Assembly: GCA_949128135.1 (NCBI GenBank)
Contig: OX421974.1
Coordinates: 111,566,828-111,630,827, forward strand
DNA: 64,000 nt
From: Parasteatoda lunata
Lineage: Eukaryota > Arthropoda > Arachnida > Araneae > Theridiidae
Direction: 5' to 3'
The translations under genes were made by a program, and so were the position numbers. Numbering within the stretch: the stretch's first letter is position 1; each line of letters starts with the position of its first letter. The notes under the pieces were generated by a model. That model worked only from the letters and a program-made list of their open reading frames with translations. It had not been told where the DNA came from and did no database searches. This document shows positions 23,716-37,200 of this stretch, piece after piece.

Positions 23716-23980
23716 TCAATTGAATTTTGACTCACTTTTCTAATAAATATACCGTTTTAACAAGGTAAAAAAAAAAAAAAAATTTTTTTTACTTAAATTT
23801 TTTTCCAGCATTTAAGGATTCAACCTGGATTTTTATAAAATACAAATGCAAAACTTCATGTACGAGAGACTACGAGGCATTGAGCCAAACTTTAATTCTT
23901 TGCCAAAGACAGTCAAAAATATGTTTTTGTAATATAAATAATGATAAGAATTGCTGTCTGACTTAACTTAAGCTTATATT

Positions 23981-24138
23981 AGATTGATCAATTTTGTATT
24001 CATCTTCTTTAATTATCAATTTAATTCTATAAATGCTCGTACTAATGTTTTATGATTATAGATTGATCAATTTTGTATTCATCTTCTTTAATTATCAATT
24101 TAATTCTATAAATGCTCGTACTAATGTTTTATGATTAT
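23981..24138. repeat. Perfect 79-bp tandem duplication
   Basis: 23981-24059 and 24060-24138 are identical by eye, each beginning AGATTGATCAATTTTG and ending TTTTATGATTAT. The lack of divergence indicates a recent event. It sits about 310 bases before the coding start exon. Confidence 0.9.
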
Positions 24139-24449
24139 ATTTTCATTTCTTGTTACAAATTATTGTACAACATGGAAAAGAAAAGTTCCACCAAACTTTA
24201 TTATTTTTTTAGCTGCTACAACTAATTTCACAAAGATTCGCCAATTTCTTTCTAATTTTATAGGAGGTTTAAATGGTTGCCTTTTAAATTGATTAGTGTC
24301 CATACAGTCAGTATAGCAGACTGAAAAAAAAAATTTCCATCCTTTTTTAAAATCACACGTAGAAAAAAAAAAGTATCCTCAAGGGTGGTGATTTGTAAAC
24401 ACTCTTTACATACATGATATTTTTCTAGCGTACACATTTTTATTAATAG

Positions 24450-24622
24450 ATGGCGGATGTTGATGGAGATGGCTGTTCTTCGGGAAATTTCAGTAATGAC
24501 GTTTACCAAAAGAAACCCATCAATGAATGGCAAGAAAGTGATATAAAAGCAGCCAAAGAATTTATCGAAGCAACAGTTTTAAATATTTTATTTAAAGCAC
24601 TTTGCCAACTTGTGAAAGAAAG
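24450..24622 (+). CDS. Two-Dpy-30 gene, start exon: first helix of motif 1
   Basis: The acceptor TTAATAG abuts the ATG directly, so a non-coding leader exon upstream is expected. It encodes MADVDGDGCSSGNFSN, KKPINEWQESD and EATVLNILFKALCQLVKE; donor GTAATA in phase 2 (AG|G). The ATG is the first in frame after the acceptor. Confidence 0.85.
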
Positions 24623-25240
24623 GTAATAAGAAAACAATATTGGCACTTTAAACTATTTCGAAATTTTCTCAGAAAAATTTAAGTAGAATAGTTTAAAATT
24701 GGAACACTGGAACATTGCACTTAATCAAAAATACAACATCTTATGATGTTACTTTACTATTAGAAAATAATAAAACAATTTACACCCCCCTTTTGAGAAA
24801 AATGAAAAGCTCAAGCGTAACATTAAATCTCACTTTGGGGCTCTGCCTCCTTCTTGCTTCTCTCCTCAACCCCCATACTCAATAATCTTTTGTTTCTTTA
24901 AGATAAACGGATTGCTACCTTATAGGTAAATAGAATTCAATTTAAAACCTGCAAGCTACGTCACGCTATGGTGAGCTAATCAGGTTGTGCAGATATTCAA
25001 TTAAATCTGATCCGAAAATGGATGCGGCGAGATAATAAACTCAAACCTAAAAGCTGTAACGTTAACACGCCATGCACAGCTACGTGATTAGACACAACCA
25101 TGTGAAGATCCAAAAATGTTTTCTTGTATTAACACACATTTCATCCCTCGGATTTAGTTTCTGACTCGGTTAGAATAAAATTTATGTCTAATGATTTTGC
25201 TCGATTGCCGTTACAACTTCATGTACAACGTTTTTCCTTT

Positions 25241-25281
<41 letters not shown>

Positions 25282-28200
25282 TTTATTTTTGATTGGCTAA
25301 AAAACTCCTTAAATGTTTCTCAATTTGAGAAAGATTATTTATCAATTTGAGATGAGATTATTTATAATAGTACAATTATCCAATCGTTATTTTATTTGCT
25401 TACATTAATTGGATTCAGTTTTACATATTATAATAAAATAAAAGTCTGTTACTGTTTAATAATCGTAACACCATTAATAAGTCAGATAATATTTCTTACA
25501 TGTTAATCATAAAATGTTGCGAAGTAAAGGAGTTGTGCATTGATGTGGGACTGGTGTAAAAAAAGCTCTTTGCCGGCCCTTTACCGGAAGAGGATGTATC
25601 TCTTCTCAAGTTTTGCTGGCGCTGTTTCCTGGTTTATAATAAAATAGCACCGCTCTTTACTTTTAAGCCTTTATTTTTAAATAATGATCAAATTCACCGA
25701 GAATAATACCAAGAATGGATTGATGAATAAGTATTACAGGTACCGTTAAATAAGTGATAAAGTAATCAATGAAGTAAACAACAAAGTAATATTTAAATGA
25801 AGATAAAGTAATATTATACATGTAAAAATACCCTAACAACTCTCATTAGTTTTATGTTTAATATACTCGTCAATTTTAAACTTTTAGAAACGTGCTCAAA
25901 ATTAAAGATAATAGTATGTAAATAAGATGTATATATATATAGATAAGATTAACGATAATAGTATATATAGAGAGTTATTAAAAAAGGTTTTATTAAAAAT
26001 GACAAGGGTACTGTGGGGATTATATCTTATAAAAGTATATTTCTTTTCACATGTTATCTTTCTTAATACCATCACATTTAGGTGTAAGGGCGATTATTGT
26101 GAGGCATCATCACTTGTTATTAAATTTTGTTTTACGGTACCAAAAGAAATTTTTAAAAAAACCTTTATTATTTAGAGGCTTCCTTCTAAAAAATACAAAA
26201 ACTACTTAGGAATTGCTAGAAACTTTTTAAATTTTCAAGATACACTTTTTAGGAACCTATTTTTATTACGCATTCAATTCAGCTAAGGCTGAACTAGATC
26301 AGTAATTTAACTGTTACTGTTACGATCAAACGGTTACTATCAAGTTGAGACTTAATTCAGCGGACTGATCTTGTGCAAGGATAAATGAGTAATGGTGCAT
26401 TCCCCCTTCAAATTACTTATAATTTAAATCCAGTATTTTATATTTCTATTCAGTTTAGTTAATAATAATTTTGCTTAATAAATCCAAAACCCTACTTACA
26501 ATTCCAGGCCAGATGATCCAATACAGTTTGTGATTGATTTTCTAATAAAATATAAAGATGAGTATTCAAAGGATACCAGTTTAATGCAAGGTAATCATTT
26601 ATTAATAAACTTATATTTAAATTTAAGAATTATTAAATTTAAGAATTCACATTCAGACCTTGGCTTTTATTTATTTATTTAATTTTTTCTTTTAAGGAGA
26701 ATTTTTGAAGCTCTTTAACTCAGAAAAATTAAAAACCACAGTTAGAATGCCTTAAATTCAAAGCAAAGCTTAATTTTTAAATTACATTTAGTGCAGAGAG
26801 AAATTTACCAGACTTGAACACAAAAGTATTCTTTAAATATTTTTTTAAGAAAGTGCTGAATTTTTTCTTTTAAAAAAATTCTAATTTGGTGAGACTTTAC
26901 TATCTAGGTGTGAAGTATAACAATTCAATGAGAAATTATTACTTTTTTGCATATTTTTATCAGCTAACAAAGAACTTTTCAAATGTAAAATATTATATGG
27001 TATTGCTATGTCGCTTGTTTCGATCACTGAGTTATAGTGTAAAAACATTTAGCTTGGTTTAAAATTTTCGTACATGTAATTAAATGGTGAATTCATTCAA
27101 TAATATTGTTGTCTTAAAGAGTTATCAACTTAAACGAGTCTGTGGAACGAGGACATGGACTAAGGACTTCAGCTCTCTTTATTTAGCAGTTCATTCAATT
27201 TCTTATGAAAAACGCGTAGCTATGTTGATTTTCACTATGAATAATTCATGATATAAAGAGTGAATAATGCTGTGGTATTTCTACTTAATTTGTTATTTAA
27301 TTAATTTAAAGATTCAAAAAAGCTGGAGTCCGGAATCAAAACTGAAAGCAGACAAATTCCCGAGGATAGAAGTCATTGGGTTGAAATTTCTTTAGGTAAG
27401 TCTGCCGTAACTTATTGCAATGTGTCCAATGATAGTTACAAAAAGATGAACCAACATCTGTTAGAAAATATGCAGGCTTTTTTTTAATGTAAAATTTTAA
27501 AAATAAATTGGAGGTGTAAAGACTTAACATGGTTTTTCGAAGCTCTTTCGCCAAGGAAAATAAGAAAGCCACAGTTTAAGTGTCTTACACTTAAAGCAAA
27601 GCTATTGTTTTACACTATATATAACATCTTGCCGTGAAGACTTATCTGGGCTTTTGAACGGACAAATAACTTAAAATATTTTAAAAGTTATTAAACTTTC
27701 TTAAAATTCTCCAATTTGGTGATATTTTTCCACTGGGATGAAAACTATCAAAATCAATGCCTTATTCTCAGTTTCTTCAAATTTTTATGAGTCCAAATAA
27801 TGCAACGTTAAGTAAGTTTATATATAATAATTGGATCTCAAATACTTTCAATTCACAAAACTCTGGCTTTTCTCCATGTTGACGTTTTGCGCCATTTTCA
27901 GAATAAGCATAGACAACGCTGGCTGTAGATACGCTAAACTTCATCTAACATTCATGAGTAACTGTTGCAAACTTACAGTAGTTATGTGCAAATAGCATAT
28001 TATTCGCAAAAAACCTACTCCTTCCTTAGAGCGTAACTCCAAAGTCTATGAGGAGTATATACAATGGGAATAAGCCCCTGTAGAATTTGAAACGTCTCAA
28101 AAGTTTGGAGGGTTGATTCTTTAAAATGAAGGAGGCGATTTCTCGATAATTGCCTCTTCTTTCATGATGTATTGAGTTCTTACTTCCAGTGAGTCGTCGT

Positions 28201-31200
28201 TGTAGTTCATTTACGTCGCACTGGAGCTGCACAATGGGCTATTCGCGACGGTCTGGGAAACATCCCTGTGGAAGATCCGAAGACATGCCATCACAATTTT
28301 GATCCTCTGCAGAGGGGATGGCACCCCTGTGCTTCCAGTGAGTCATTCTCATCGAACTTTACATTCTTAAAACAGCAACTACAATGTGAAAGTGTAAACA
28401 AAAGGAATAACTTTGCTTTTATATATTTTTCGAGGTTGATTTTTTTTTTAATCTGTGAAATAGTGAGTGAGTGACTGAAAAAGGAAAAAAGTTGTGTTTG
28501 AAACTTGATCTCAATACGTTTTTTTAAATTTACACGTAAATCATTTACACATAAAGAAAATAACATAAGTTAATACAATAAAAATGTAGTTTGTGTAATT
28601 GTGAAAAAATATTTTAAAATCCTGTAATAAATTAGCTATAATTTTCAATAAAGTATTTACAAATTGTATTTTTTTATAAACATTTTATTAATATGAATAA
28701 ACAATTGTACAAAAATGAATAATATTTTAACTTGACTTCACTAAACTATGTAAATTCTAAGATTACACAAAACAAAAGATTCATGGTCTAAAACTCAAAC
28801 TAACTTTTAAAGCTTTTGCGAAAACTAAAGGTCTAAAACTTTTTGTGACTCATTTAACTTCGAGATTCCAAAAAGGTCTATTAGCTGTTATGGAATCTAA
28901 ATTTTTTTTGTTTATTTATCAAAAAACATTTTGAGTTAGCTAATTTTACCCTAACCTTGAGTTAGCTTATTTTCACTCTAAATTTTTCAGACACCTAGGC
29001 GTCATAGTAAGTTAAATGATGGTAAGTTAACTCCATTAATATACATAATGAGCAATTTTTTTTTTTTTACAAGTTATAAGTATTTTTAATGATAATACGA
29101 AATTTTCATTGTTAGAAATATAAATTATTAAAAAAATTAAGTTTTTTCAAGTACTCAAAATCAGATATTATTTTTATATCTCATTATCATTCTTTAAATA
29201 TAATCTCGTGAGTCTGGTGTTTTAAGTTTTCTTTTCAATGGTTCAACACTGTTAAACCATTAAATCAGTTTTTTACCATTTTTAAACTCTTGACATTAGC
29301 GTTAATAAGAATAAAAAGGAATTTTTATTTTGTTTCCTATCATATCCTATATTAACGTGAAATACTTATCAACAGTATTTTAAAACTTATTACATAGTAA
29401 TTTTCGTTATGCTTTCAGTTCTATTTGTAATAACAATTTTTTGAGAGAAAAAAAATTAGCACTAGTATTTTTTATTAAGTACATATATATAATTTTAAAA
29501 TAAATTCAAGGGAATTGTGTTCCAAAAAAAATTTTTTTTTAAAGATATTTTGATCAAAAACAAAACAGCTCTTTTTCGTCTCAACTTTCCTTTAATTACT
29601 TTCTTTCAACATGTTTTTCTTCACTCTAAAATTTTAACATTTACTTTAACTAATTTAATTTCCTACTTCATGCTTTACGAAAATTACATTTATCTAGGTA
29701 GATAGAGAAAAATATATGCAGTTTTATGAGGGGTTGGGGAATTATAGTTGGGCATGAAACAAAGAAAAATAAAAATAAATTCTCTTTATACAAGTAAGTT
29801 TTTAAATGTTTTTGTTTATTAAAAAATCTTTTGAAAAATTTGCTAGCTCTAATATTTAATTAGATGTTGAAATTTTTTAACTTCATTAACTCCTTACGTT
29901 GCAAAAACATGCCGAGTTGATTATGATGCTTTTGTCATAAAATCGCCAATATTGTACGTATCGGCAAACAATTATCAAGAAATAAAAAAAAAAATTCGTG
30001 GTTCGTATCAAAGTTAAAGTTTTGGTTACTTGCTTGTTACGCTTATTTGGAACGCCAGCGCAAGTTGTAAACTATATTAATAGTCCCTACTTCATACCAA
30101 TTTTTTTTTTTTTTTTTTTTTTTTTTAGCCATTTGAAAACGTTTTTGCGTGAAAAGGGAAAATTAAACATCATCTTTTCTTTTCTTTCTTTTTTTCAGCT
30201 ACAAATTCACAAACTGAAAAATCATTAGAAGCTTTCTTTGGTAAGTAAGTTCATAAAATTAATGATATAAATAGATTTTTCTCACATGTTTTTAATTAAA
30301 AAAAAATGTGTTCAAATTAATTTTCAAATTTTGTTCCAAATTCAAATTTTTCCAATTTTGCCATCAAATCAAATTTCAAATTTCGTCATCCACCTGAGTT
30401 CCACAAATAAAATCATAGGACTTTTCACTAGAAAGTTGGCAACACCTCCTGATCACTTGAGATTAATGCCTATATCTCAGAAGCAAATAATAAAACAGAT
30501 CTTATACAAAGTGTGACAGAAAAACTAGGACAAACAATTTTCAAGATAACTTTATTAAAAGTAAATTTATTAACAAGTAATAATAAGAGTAGGCTTTTAC
30601 TAATAAATAAATTCAATTGGTTTCAAAATGCCCGCCTTATTTGCAGCGATGCAGAGGCTCAAACGCTTATTGGAATTTTCAGAGACGTGTAGCAAGTCTT
30701 TTCACTGATAAGAAATTGTTTACCATTCAATAAGCTCATAACTATATGAAAGATAGGATATAGTCTGTAGACGCTTCAAGCACTTTGGCAATTGTTGAAC
30801 ACCGCCAAAACGCAAAGTAAGTCGAGATTTGGTGCAAGCGGCAAAACATATTTGGTTTTTGTGGATGAGAACGATAAAACAAAATCAAAAAGAGTACCAG
30901 TGGGATATTATAGAAGCTGTTTTATTTCCGTGGGTCGAAAAGCACTGCGCCATTATAAGTTTTATGTTCAACTCCGCATGATCTCACAAAGGCCAAAAAG
31001 AGGTGCATGATATCATTTAAAGAATGACCTCCAGATCTCCATGCCATGAATTACAGTGTGTGGTCCGTTTTGAAGTCTAGGACCGGCACTAAATCACATA
31101 AAAGTTAGGATTCTCTAAAGCAGTCGTTCCCAATTTTTTTCAGCTATGAAACCCTACGTAATCGACCTACTTTTGGCGGAAACCCGATTTTGTAAATGAA

Positions 31201-34200
31201 GCTCATTAGTAAATGTGAACACATTAAATATTTTTTTGAAAATATTAATGTGAAGAAGGAAATTTTTCATCGTCGTATCAAAACTAGATTAAAAGTTAAG
31301 ATTTATGTCCAGCAGTTGAATTCCTAATTTAGTTATTAATTTGATTTTGGTGTATGTACGATGTAAAAATATTATTAAATAAATAATACTCTGTATGTAA
31401 TATTAAAATAATGAACTATGGCTTCGTAGAAATAAAAACGGAAGAAGAATTTTTTTTTATTAATTTTGAGAGTAGACCTGAAAGAAACATATTTCTTTAT
31501 TAGATTTATTTTATTTTGAACTAGCTACCCGTTCTTCGTTCAGGATAAATAAAAAAAATAAGCATCAATAAGTCAGTATTGGATAATATAAAATCGTGCA
31601 TATAATGGTAAGACAAATATATGCACAAATAATAAAGCAAAAACAATTCAAAAATTTATTTTTTTAATTATTTGTTATTCTTCTCGGTCACTTTACGTTA
31701 TTAGATTAAGCAAAACACTTTATTTGATTAAGCAGCGCATACCATCAAAATAAAGATAAACTGTATTCAATAAAATCTGAAATGCATAATGATGCTGTTG
31801 CTCATTTTTAAAATTTACTACAATCAAGCTACTTTCTGATATCTTTGAGGGACCATAAAAATATAAATTATTGGTGCGGCTGTGATCTCCAAATTTACTC
31901 ATAAGAGTATAATTGTTACCTATTAAAATGGTACCATTTCCATTTACCATAGTAATAACTATTATCAAAATCATTGACGTAAACAATGGAAGGACAACAT
32001 TTTAAGCTCTCTTAAAACGAGTTAGTGACATTAATTTTAATTTTTTTCCCATTAATTTCGCTTTCTTATATAAGCTTATTTTTTATTGCAATTTGTAATT
32101 ATATTACCAAATTTAATTATCATTGACATCGATAATAATATTGGCGTTTCATTACTTTTCTCCTCAACGAACTCGCACCATTTCTCCTTTAATTTTGCTT
32201 TTCTGTTCAAAACTTTTTTTTATTTCAATTTCCATTGATTTTAAATTATTTACTTTTAAATTAATACCTTTTAACAGCATAACTATAAACGAAATAAACA
32301 AATGATTTCAGATAACCTTAGAAATATTAATCAGATGACGTAGTCCACTTATGGTATCATGATCACGTTGATCATTCAAATAACCAGATAAAAAAAATAA
32401 TAATCACACAGAACGCACTATAAACTAATTTTTTTAATTTTTTATTGGGGCTATAAGCTAGCAAACATTATTGTTATCTTTAAAATATTTGACAAAGCTG
32501 GATCGTTTATAATTTTCTTTAAAACAATGGTTTCCGCTAAACCAATGAGAATTTTTTTTTTTTTTTTAAATGTCTCTGCATTCTAAATATAGTTAAAAAA
32601 TAGAAAATCAGAACTAAAATATTTTCATATAAATAACCGTAATATTAAATTAATGATGGATTATGGATTGGATCTAATTATAATTACAGGTCTTAAAATC
32701 ATTGGAGGTTGTTAAGAGAAAAAAAAAAGACCTAACTCTAAACTAAAAGATATATTAATAAAAGTCTACTCTTATTATTTGTTATATTTTGTTAATTTAT
32801 TTATTTTTAATGAAGTTACAGCAAAAATTGTTTGTCTGCTTTTTTGCCGTACTCCATAGCTGTTTTAGATAAAAGAAATTAAATTTCCTTAATTTTACAA
32901 AAGTAGACTTCATATATTTTTTGAGACTGTAAAAACGTGTGTTTGCATTTGTGATTCTTTTATGCGTCATTCTGGTTCGATCATTGTTGTTATTAAATTC
33001 TCCTATAAGTTAAGGGGACACGGGACCTTTCAAGTGAAAATTTATAAAAACTTATTTTTTAATTTAATTCTACTTTTATGATCATACTTTATTTATTTTT
33101 TAGCTTATATTAGGAAATAGGCTAAGTAAAAACAATTTTGGCCATAATTTTTTCAAATATTTAACAAAATATGAAAATTTTGAAAAAATACAAAAATTGT
33201 CCCTTGCGTCTGAAATTTCATCCAAATAATTTAAAAAAAATTCTATACATAGATAATGATGAAATAAAGACTCTCTAGCATCAGTTACTGCTTCACTTGA
33301 ACAGAGTTTGAGAAAAAAAATCTTTTTTAGTTCCGACGCTGTTTTTTCGAAAATTTTCATTTCCTCATACAGTTAAAGTTGTATAAAAAACTTTCTAATT
33401 AATATTTTATGAAAACAATGCTACATTGTCTTTATAACAGTAATATGAAGCAAATAAAAAATTTTCAGGCAAAATTTTCAAATATTCAGACGCGAGGGAC
33501 AAAATATAGAAGTAAATTATGCAAAAAAAGTTAACGGAGAAAAACTACTTTTTTGTGTAAACTAACTAAAACTCGCTCTAATAGCTATAATATCATGCTT
33601 AAAATATAAAAGTAACTTCCAATGCATTCTTAATATAATAAATGCTAAATTATTACAAATACAAACGATTTTTATATAAAAATATTGTTCGTTATGCATC
33701 ATATCAATATGTCATACGTAACCTTAAAACAAAGAAAAAAGATTGTTTTTGTGTGCATAAAAATTACACTAAAAACATTATTCACTATAATTTTAATAAA
33801 ACAAATAATATATTTGATATATAAAAAATGATTTGATAAATAAAAAAATTATTGACATTGACATAGGAAAAGCATCGATTATTCAGAATTTCGATAACAT
33901 GCTAAAAATTTCATACATTTCAATAAAAAAAATTTTTTTATATGTGCCCATAATTAGTTTTAAAATTCACCAGCACCATATGTTTGCCCTTCGCTTTTTT
34001 TAATTTTTTTGTTAACACTTTTTTTGCAAAATTTTTTTTCTTTCGCAGCTTTTTTGAAAGCGCTGGTTTGTTTCCTGACACTTTGCTTTACACGTCTCGA
34101 GTCAATGTTTTCAGCAACTTTTAATGAAGTGAGATTCCCTTTTACAGTTGCAGCAACAACACTTCCCATATTGTATCTGCTGATTGCATCCGTCACTGCC

Positions 34201-37200
34201 ATCTCAAGGCGGCGCTTGCTGACAAACACTTCTTTTGGACAAAGCTGCCATATTACACTGTGCAAACTTTCGTTTGCATTTTGAGTTTGCCCTGAGGTAC
34301 AGCGCTTCAACAAATCATCACATGCCAATCGTTGATATATTGGCATGATTTTGACTAGTATGTCACTGTTTAGGGAAGCTTTCATCGTTGAATGACTTGG
34401 TGCTTTTTGCCCAAGGGCTTTTGCACGATTGTAGAAACACCAAGAGCTTTCTCCTTGTGGGCACTTGAAATGTTTTGGCTTCGTGTCCGTTGACGAGCAA
34501 TGATATAGAGAAGCAAAAATCGATGATTTCATTGCGTCGACATTCGGAGCATTAGTCGTGATAGCTCGCCTGTAATAATTAGTGAGCCTTGATATAAGAG
34601 CATCTGTCAAGTGCCCTTTTCGCTTCCCCCCCAATGTTTCACCCTTCACTTTACATTCTTTAACTTTATTACGAAGCGCTGTACCTAGTCTTTTTGCCAC
34701 GTGATTCACGCACTCTTCCTTCTCAATATCAATTCCATCATACACATCCATTTTTTTTAGATGCAAAAATGTTTTAGAGTCCCCATCAGAAAGAAGAGTT
34801 GTGTACCGCATTTTGCATTCAGTAACGGAACGACCCCACAAAATTTCCGCCGCAGACATTTCCATGGCATTTGAAGAACCTTCAAAGTTTTTTTCACAAA
34901 GACCCGAACTTTTGTGACCTTCATACCATATCTGATACTCAGGTGAAGTGATTTTAAGTTCACTTTTTGAAACTTCGCACAAATGGCAATATATCGACAG
35001 AATTTCAAAGTCAATCACCAGACCAGTCAATATGTCAATAACGCAGCCAATGCCATACAATGAGCAATGACCACGTTTCTGCCACGTACCGTCGAAAGAT
35101 ACACCAACATTTATTACATTATCCATACCATCATCTTTATCACTGTCACACAGTTTTTTATATTCTGCTATTATTTTGTCTCTACATTTACAAAGAACAT
35201 CAGACTTGAAAGTCTTGTTTTCCTCCGCTAAACATTTCACATTCGAATCAAATGTCTTGCGATCCATTGGGTTGAGACCCATATTGGCAGTAAACTTTTC
35301 TAGCGCGGAAAAGCCTTTTCCAACACTCAGAAAAGCAGCAACAAGATCTTTATTCAGAGAGAATTTTCTTTGATCCGTTACACGGGGGCTGGAAAAAGAA
35401 CTGCTGAATTCACTTTTGCAGTTGTCACAAAAAATATTCAGCTTTGCTGCTAAACCGAATTCTGTTGTTTTATGCACATTCAGGCAATGCTGCTCACAGT
35501 GAGTACATTTGAGTTCTTTCAGTAGATCTGGCCACACTACATCTGATACAATAGTTGTGGTGGAACATGAAGGTGCATCATCTAACAATGGCATTTCATC
35601 AGAAAAAAGTTTCAGTTTCTTTTGAGTTCTAGACTCATTTAGATTGTTGTCACTAGTATCAACTGAACAAGAAGTATCAGAAGATTTGTTCCATCTCTTT
35701 TTTGCTCTTTCAATAGCAAGTTGCTTCTTTTTAGATGAACGAGATGTTAACTTATGCCATCTCGAACTTATTTTATCCATAGCTCAAAGAAAAACAAGAG
35801 CAAAAAAATAACAAAACAAGTAACAACACTACAGCAAAAAAAAGCTAGCAAAAACAAAAAGATAACGAAAATATAATGAAAATAAAACAAAACAACGGAA
35901 AAAATCAACAAATAAGATATTTTATACGAGTTCGAAAATGATAGCAAACGTCGCAAAAAAAAAAACATAAACAAATGCGAAAATGTAAACAGAAGTGCGG
36001 TTAAAGTTAATTTGGTGTTGCCAAACAGTGTCACATTATACTAATTAAAAAATATTTTTTAGAATGAATTAAAAAATATTTTTTAGAATTTTTTAAAATA
36101 TTTTATATTTATTTCTGATACTTCTTATTCAGCAAGTTGCTTCTTTTTAGATGAACGAGATGTTGACTTATGCCATCTCGAACTTATTTTATCCATAGCT
36201 CAAAGAAAAACAAGAGCAAAAAAATAACAAAACAAGTAACAACACTACAGCAAAAAAAAGCTAGCAAAAACAAAAAGATAACGAAAATATAATGAAAATA
36301 AAACAAAACAACGGAAAAAATCAACAAATAAGATATTTTATACGAGTTCGAAAATGATAGCAAACGTCGCAAAAAAAAAAACATAAACAAATGCGAAAAT
36401 GTAAACAGAAGTGCGGTTAAAGTTAATTTGGTGTTGCCAAACAGTGTCACATTATACTAATTAAAAAATATTTTTTAGAAATATTGATTTGAACAGAAAA
36501 AAATATCAAAATAAGCTTGATAACTACAATGTAAACAAACAGACAGCTTATGGAACGTCAAAAGTGCCACGCCCACTTTTTAGAAAAATAGCTATAAAAT
36601 CATAAAAAATCATCGTATCGAAAAAATTTGAACAACACGTGATTCAGGCTGACTTTCTTTACATTTTTAACGAAAAAAAAAAATTTCGAAAATTTTATGA
36701 TTTCAAGGTCCCGTGTCCCCTTAAGATATCCACTTTTTCTAACTTGTAGTCACCTATTTCCAAATGGCTTATTTGTAAATCTGAATTTAAACTTGACATT
36801 TGGTCTTTTTTTTACTATTAGTAAATTAATTGCTTTAGCATTTTATTCTAATGCCATAAAGGCTTGTTTAAGAGCCGGATTTTTGTGGGTCACTATCGAA
36901 ATATCATCAGCATAAGTTGTTTTGGCAGGGACTTATAAAAGATATTTCCCCTGTTGTCATTCAAAATTTCTAATAAACTTTTCTAAAGCTGTAATAAACA
37001 TAATACAAGGCACTGCATGTCATTGAAGTACACCATTTTTTATATCTAACTAGGTCAAAAGTCACCCTGTATCCGAATTTTAATCTTTGTTTCTTTAAGG
37101 GTTAAGGCCGCAAAAGCAATCTGCTTTTCCGGTATACCCAGTTCAATCATAGTTAATGAAATAAAATCCCTTTTCGTGCATTAGATATTCTTGCCCTCAA

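Larger units (their letters stand above)
22067..24449. other. Putative first intron; AT microsatellite and short repeats
   Basis: Contains a patch at about 22385-22490 (GCCCCCTGTTCACTGTCGCT) resembling 8070-8180, a TTA/TCA-rich low-complexity tract at 23535-23715, and the 79-bp tandem duplication listed separately. No coding content recognised. Confidence 0.4.
33010..36724 (-). mobile_element. Complete Kolobok-like DNA transposon, TTAA target duplication
   Basis: The element proper is 33014-36720. Its inverted ends are GGGGACACGGGACCTT (33014-33029, and reversed at 36705-36720), each bordered by TTAA (33010-33013 and 36721-36724). It carries a single intact minus-strand transposase gene. Both flanks are pieces of the same older LINE, so the insertion site can be seen to have held one TTAA. 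TTAA duplications occur in piggyBac and Kolobok; the transposase is not piggyBac-like. The element sits in the intron between exons 4 and 5 of the two-Dpy-30 gene, antisense to it. Confidence 0.85.

Noticed and set aside
34009..35373. Plus-strand and alternate-frame open frames within the transposase
   Set aside because: They overlap the 606-residue minus-strand transposase, which has recognisable motifs; these do not.
35768..36450. Two identical 88-residue minus-strand frames rich in Phe and Leu
   Set aside because: They exist because of the 350-bp duplication and are an out-of-frame reading of the AT-rich leader; not treated as a membrane protein.
33010..36724. piggyBac assignment from the TTAA target duplication
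   Set aside because: The transposase shows the DGTWQKRG, DGDSK and NESLHSVIW blocks of the Kolobok/Mutator-like group, and the ends are not piggyBac-like.
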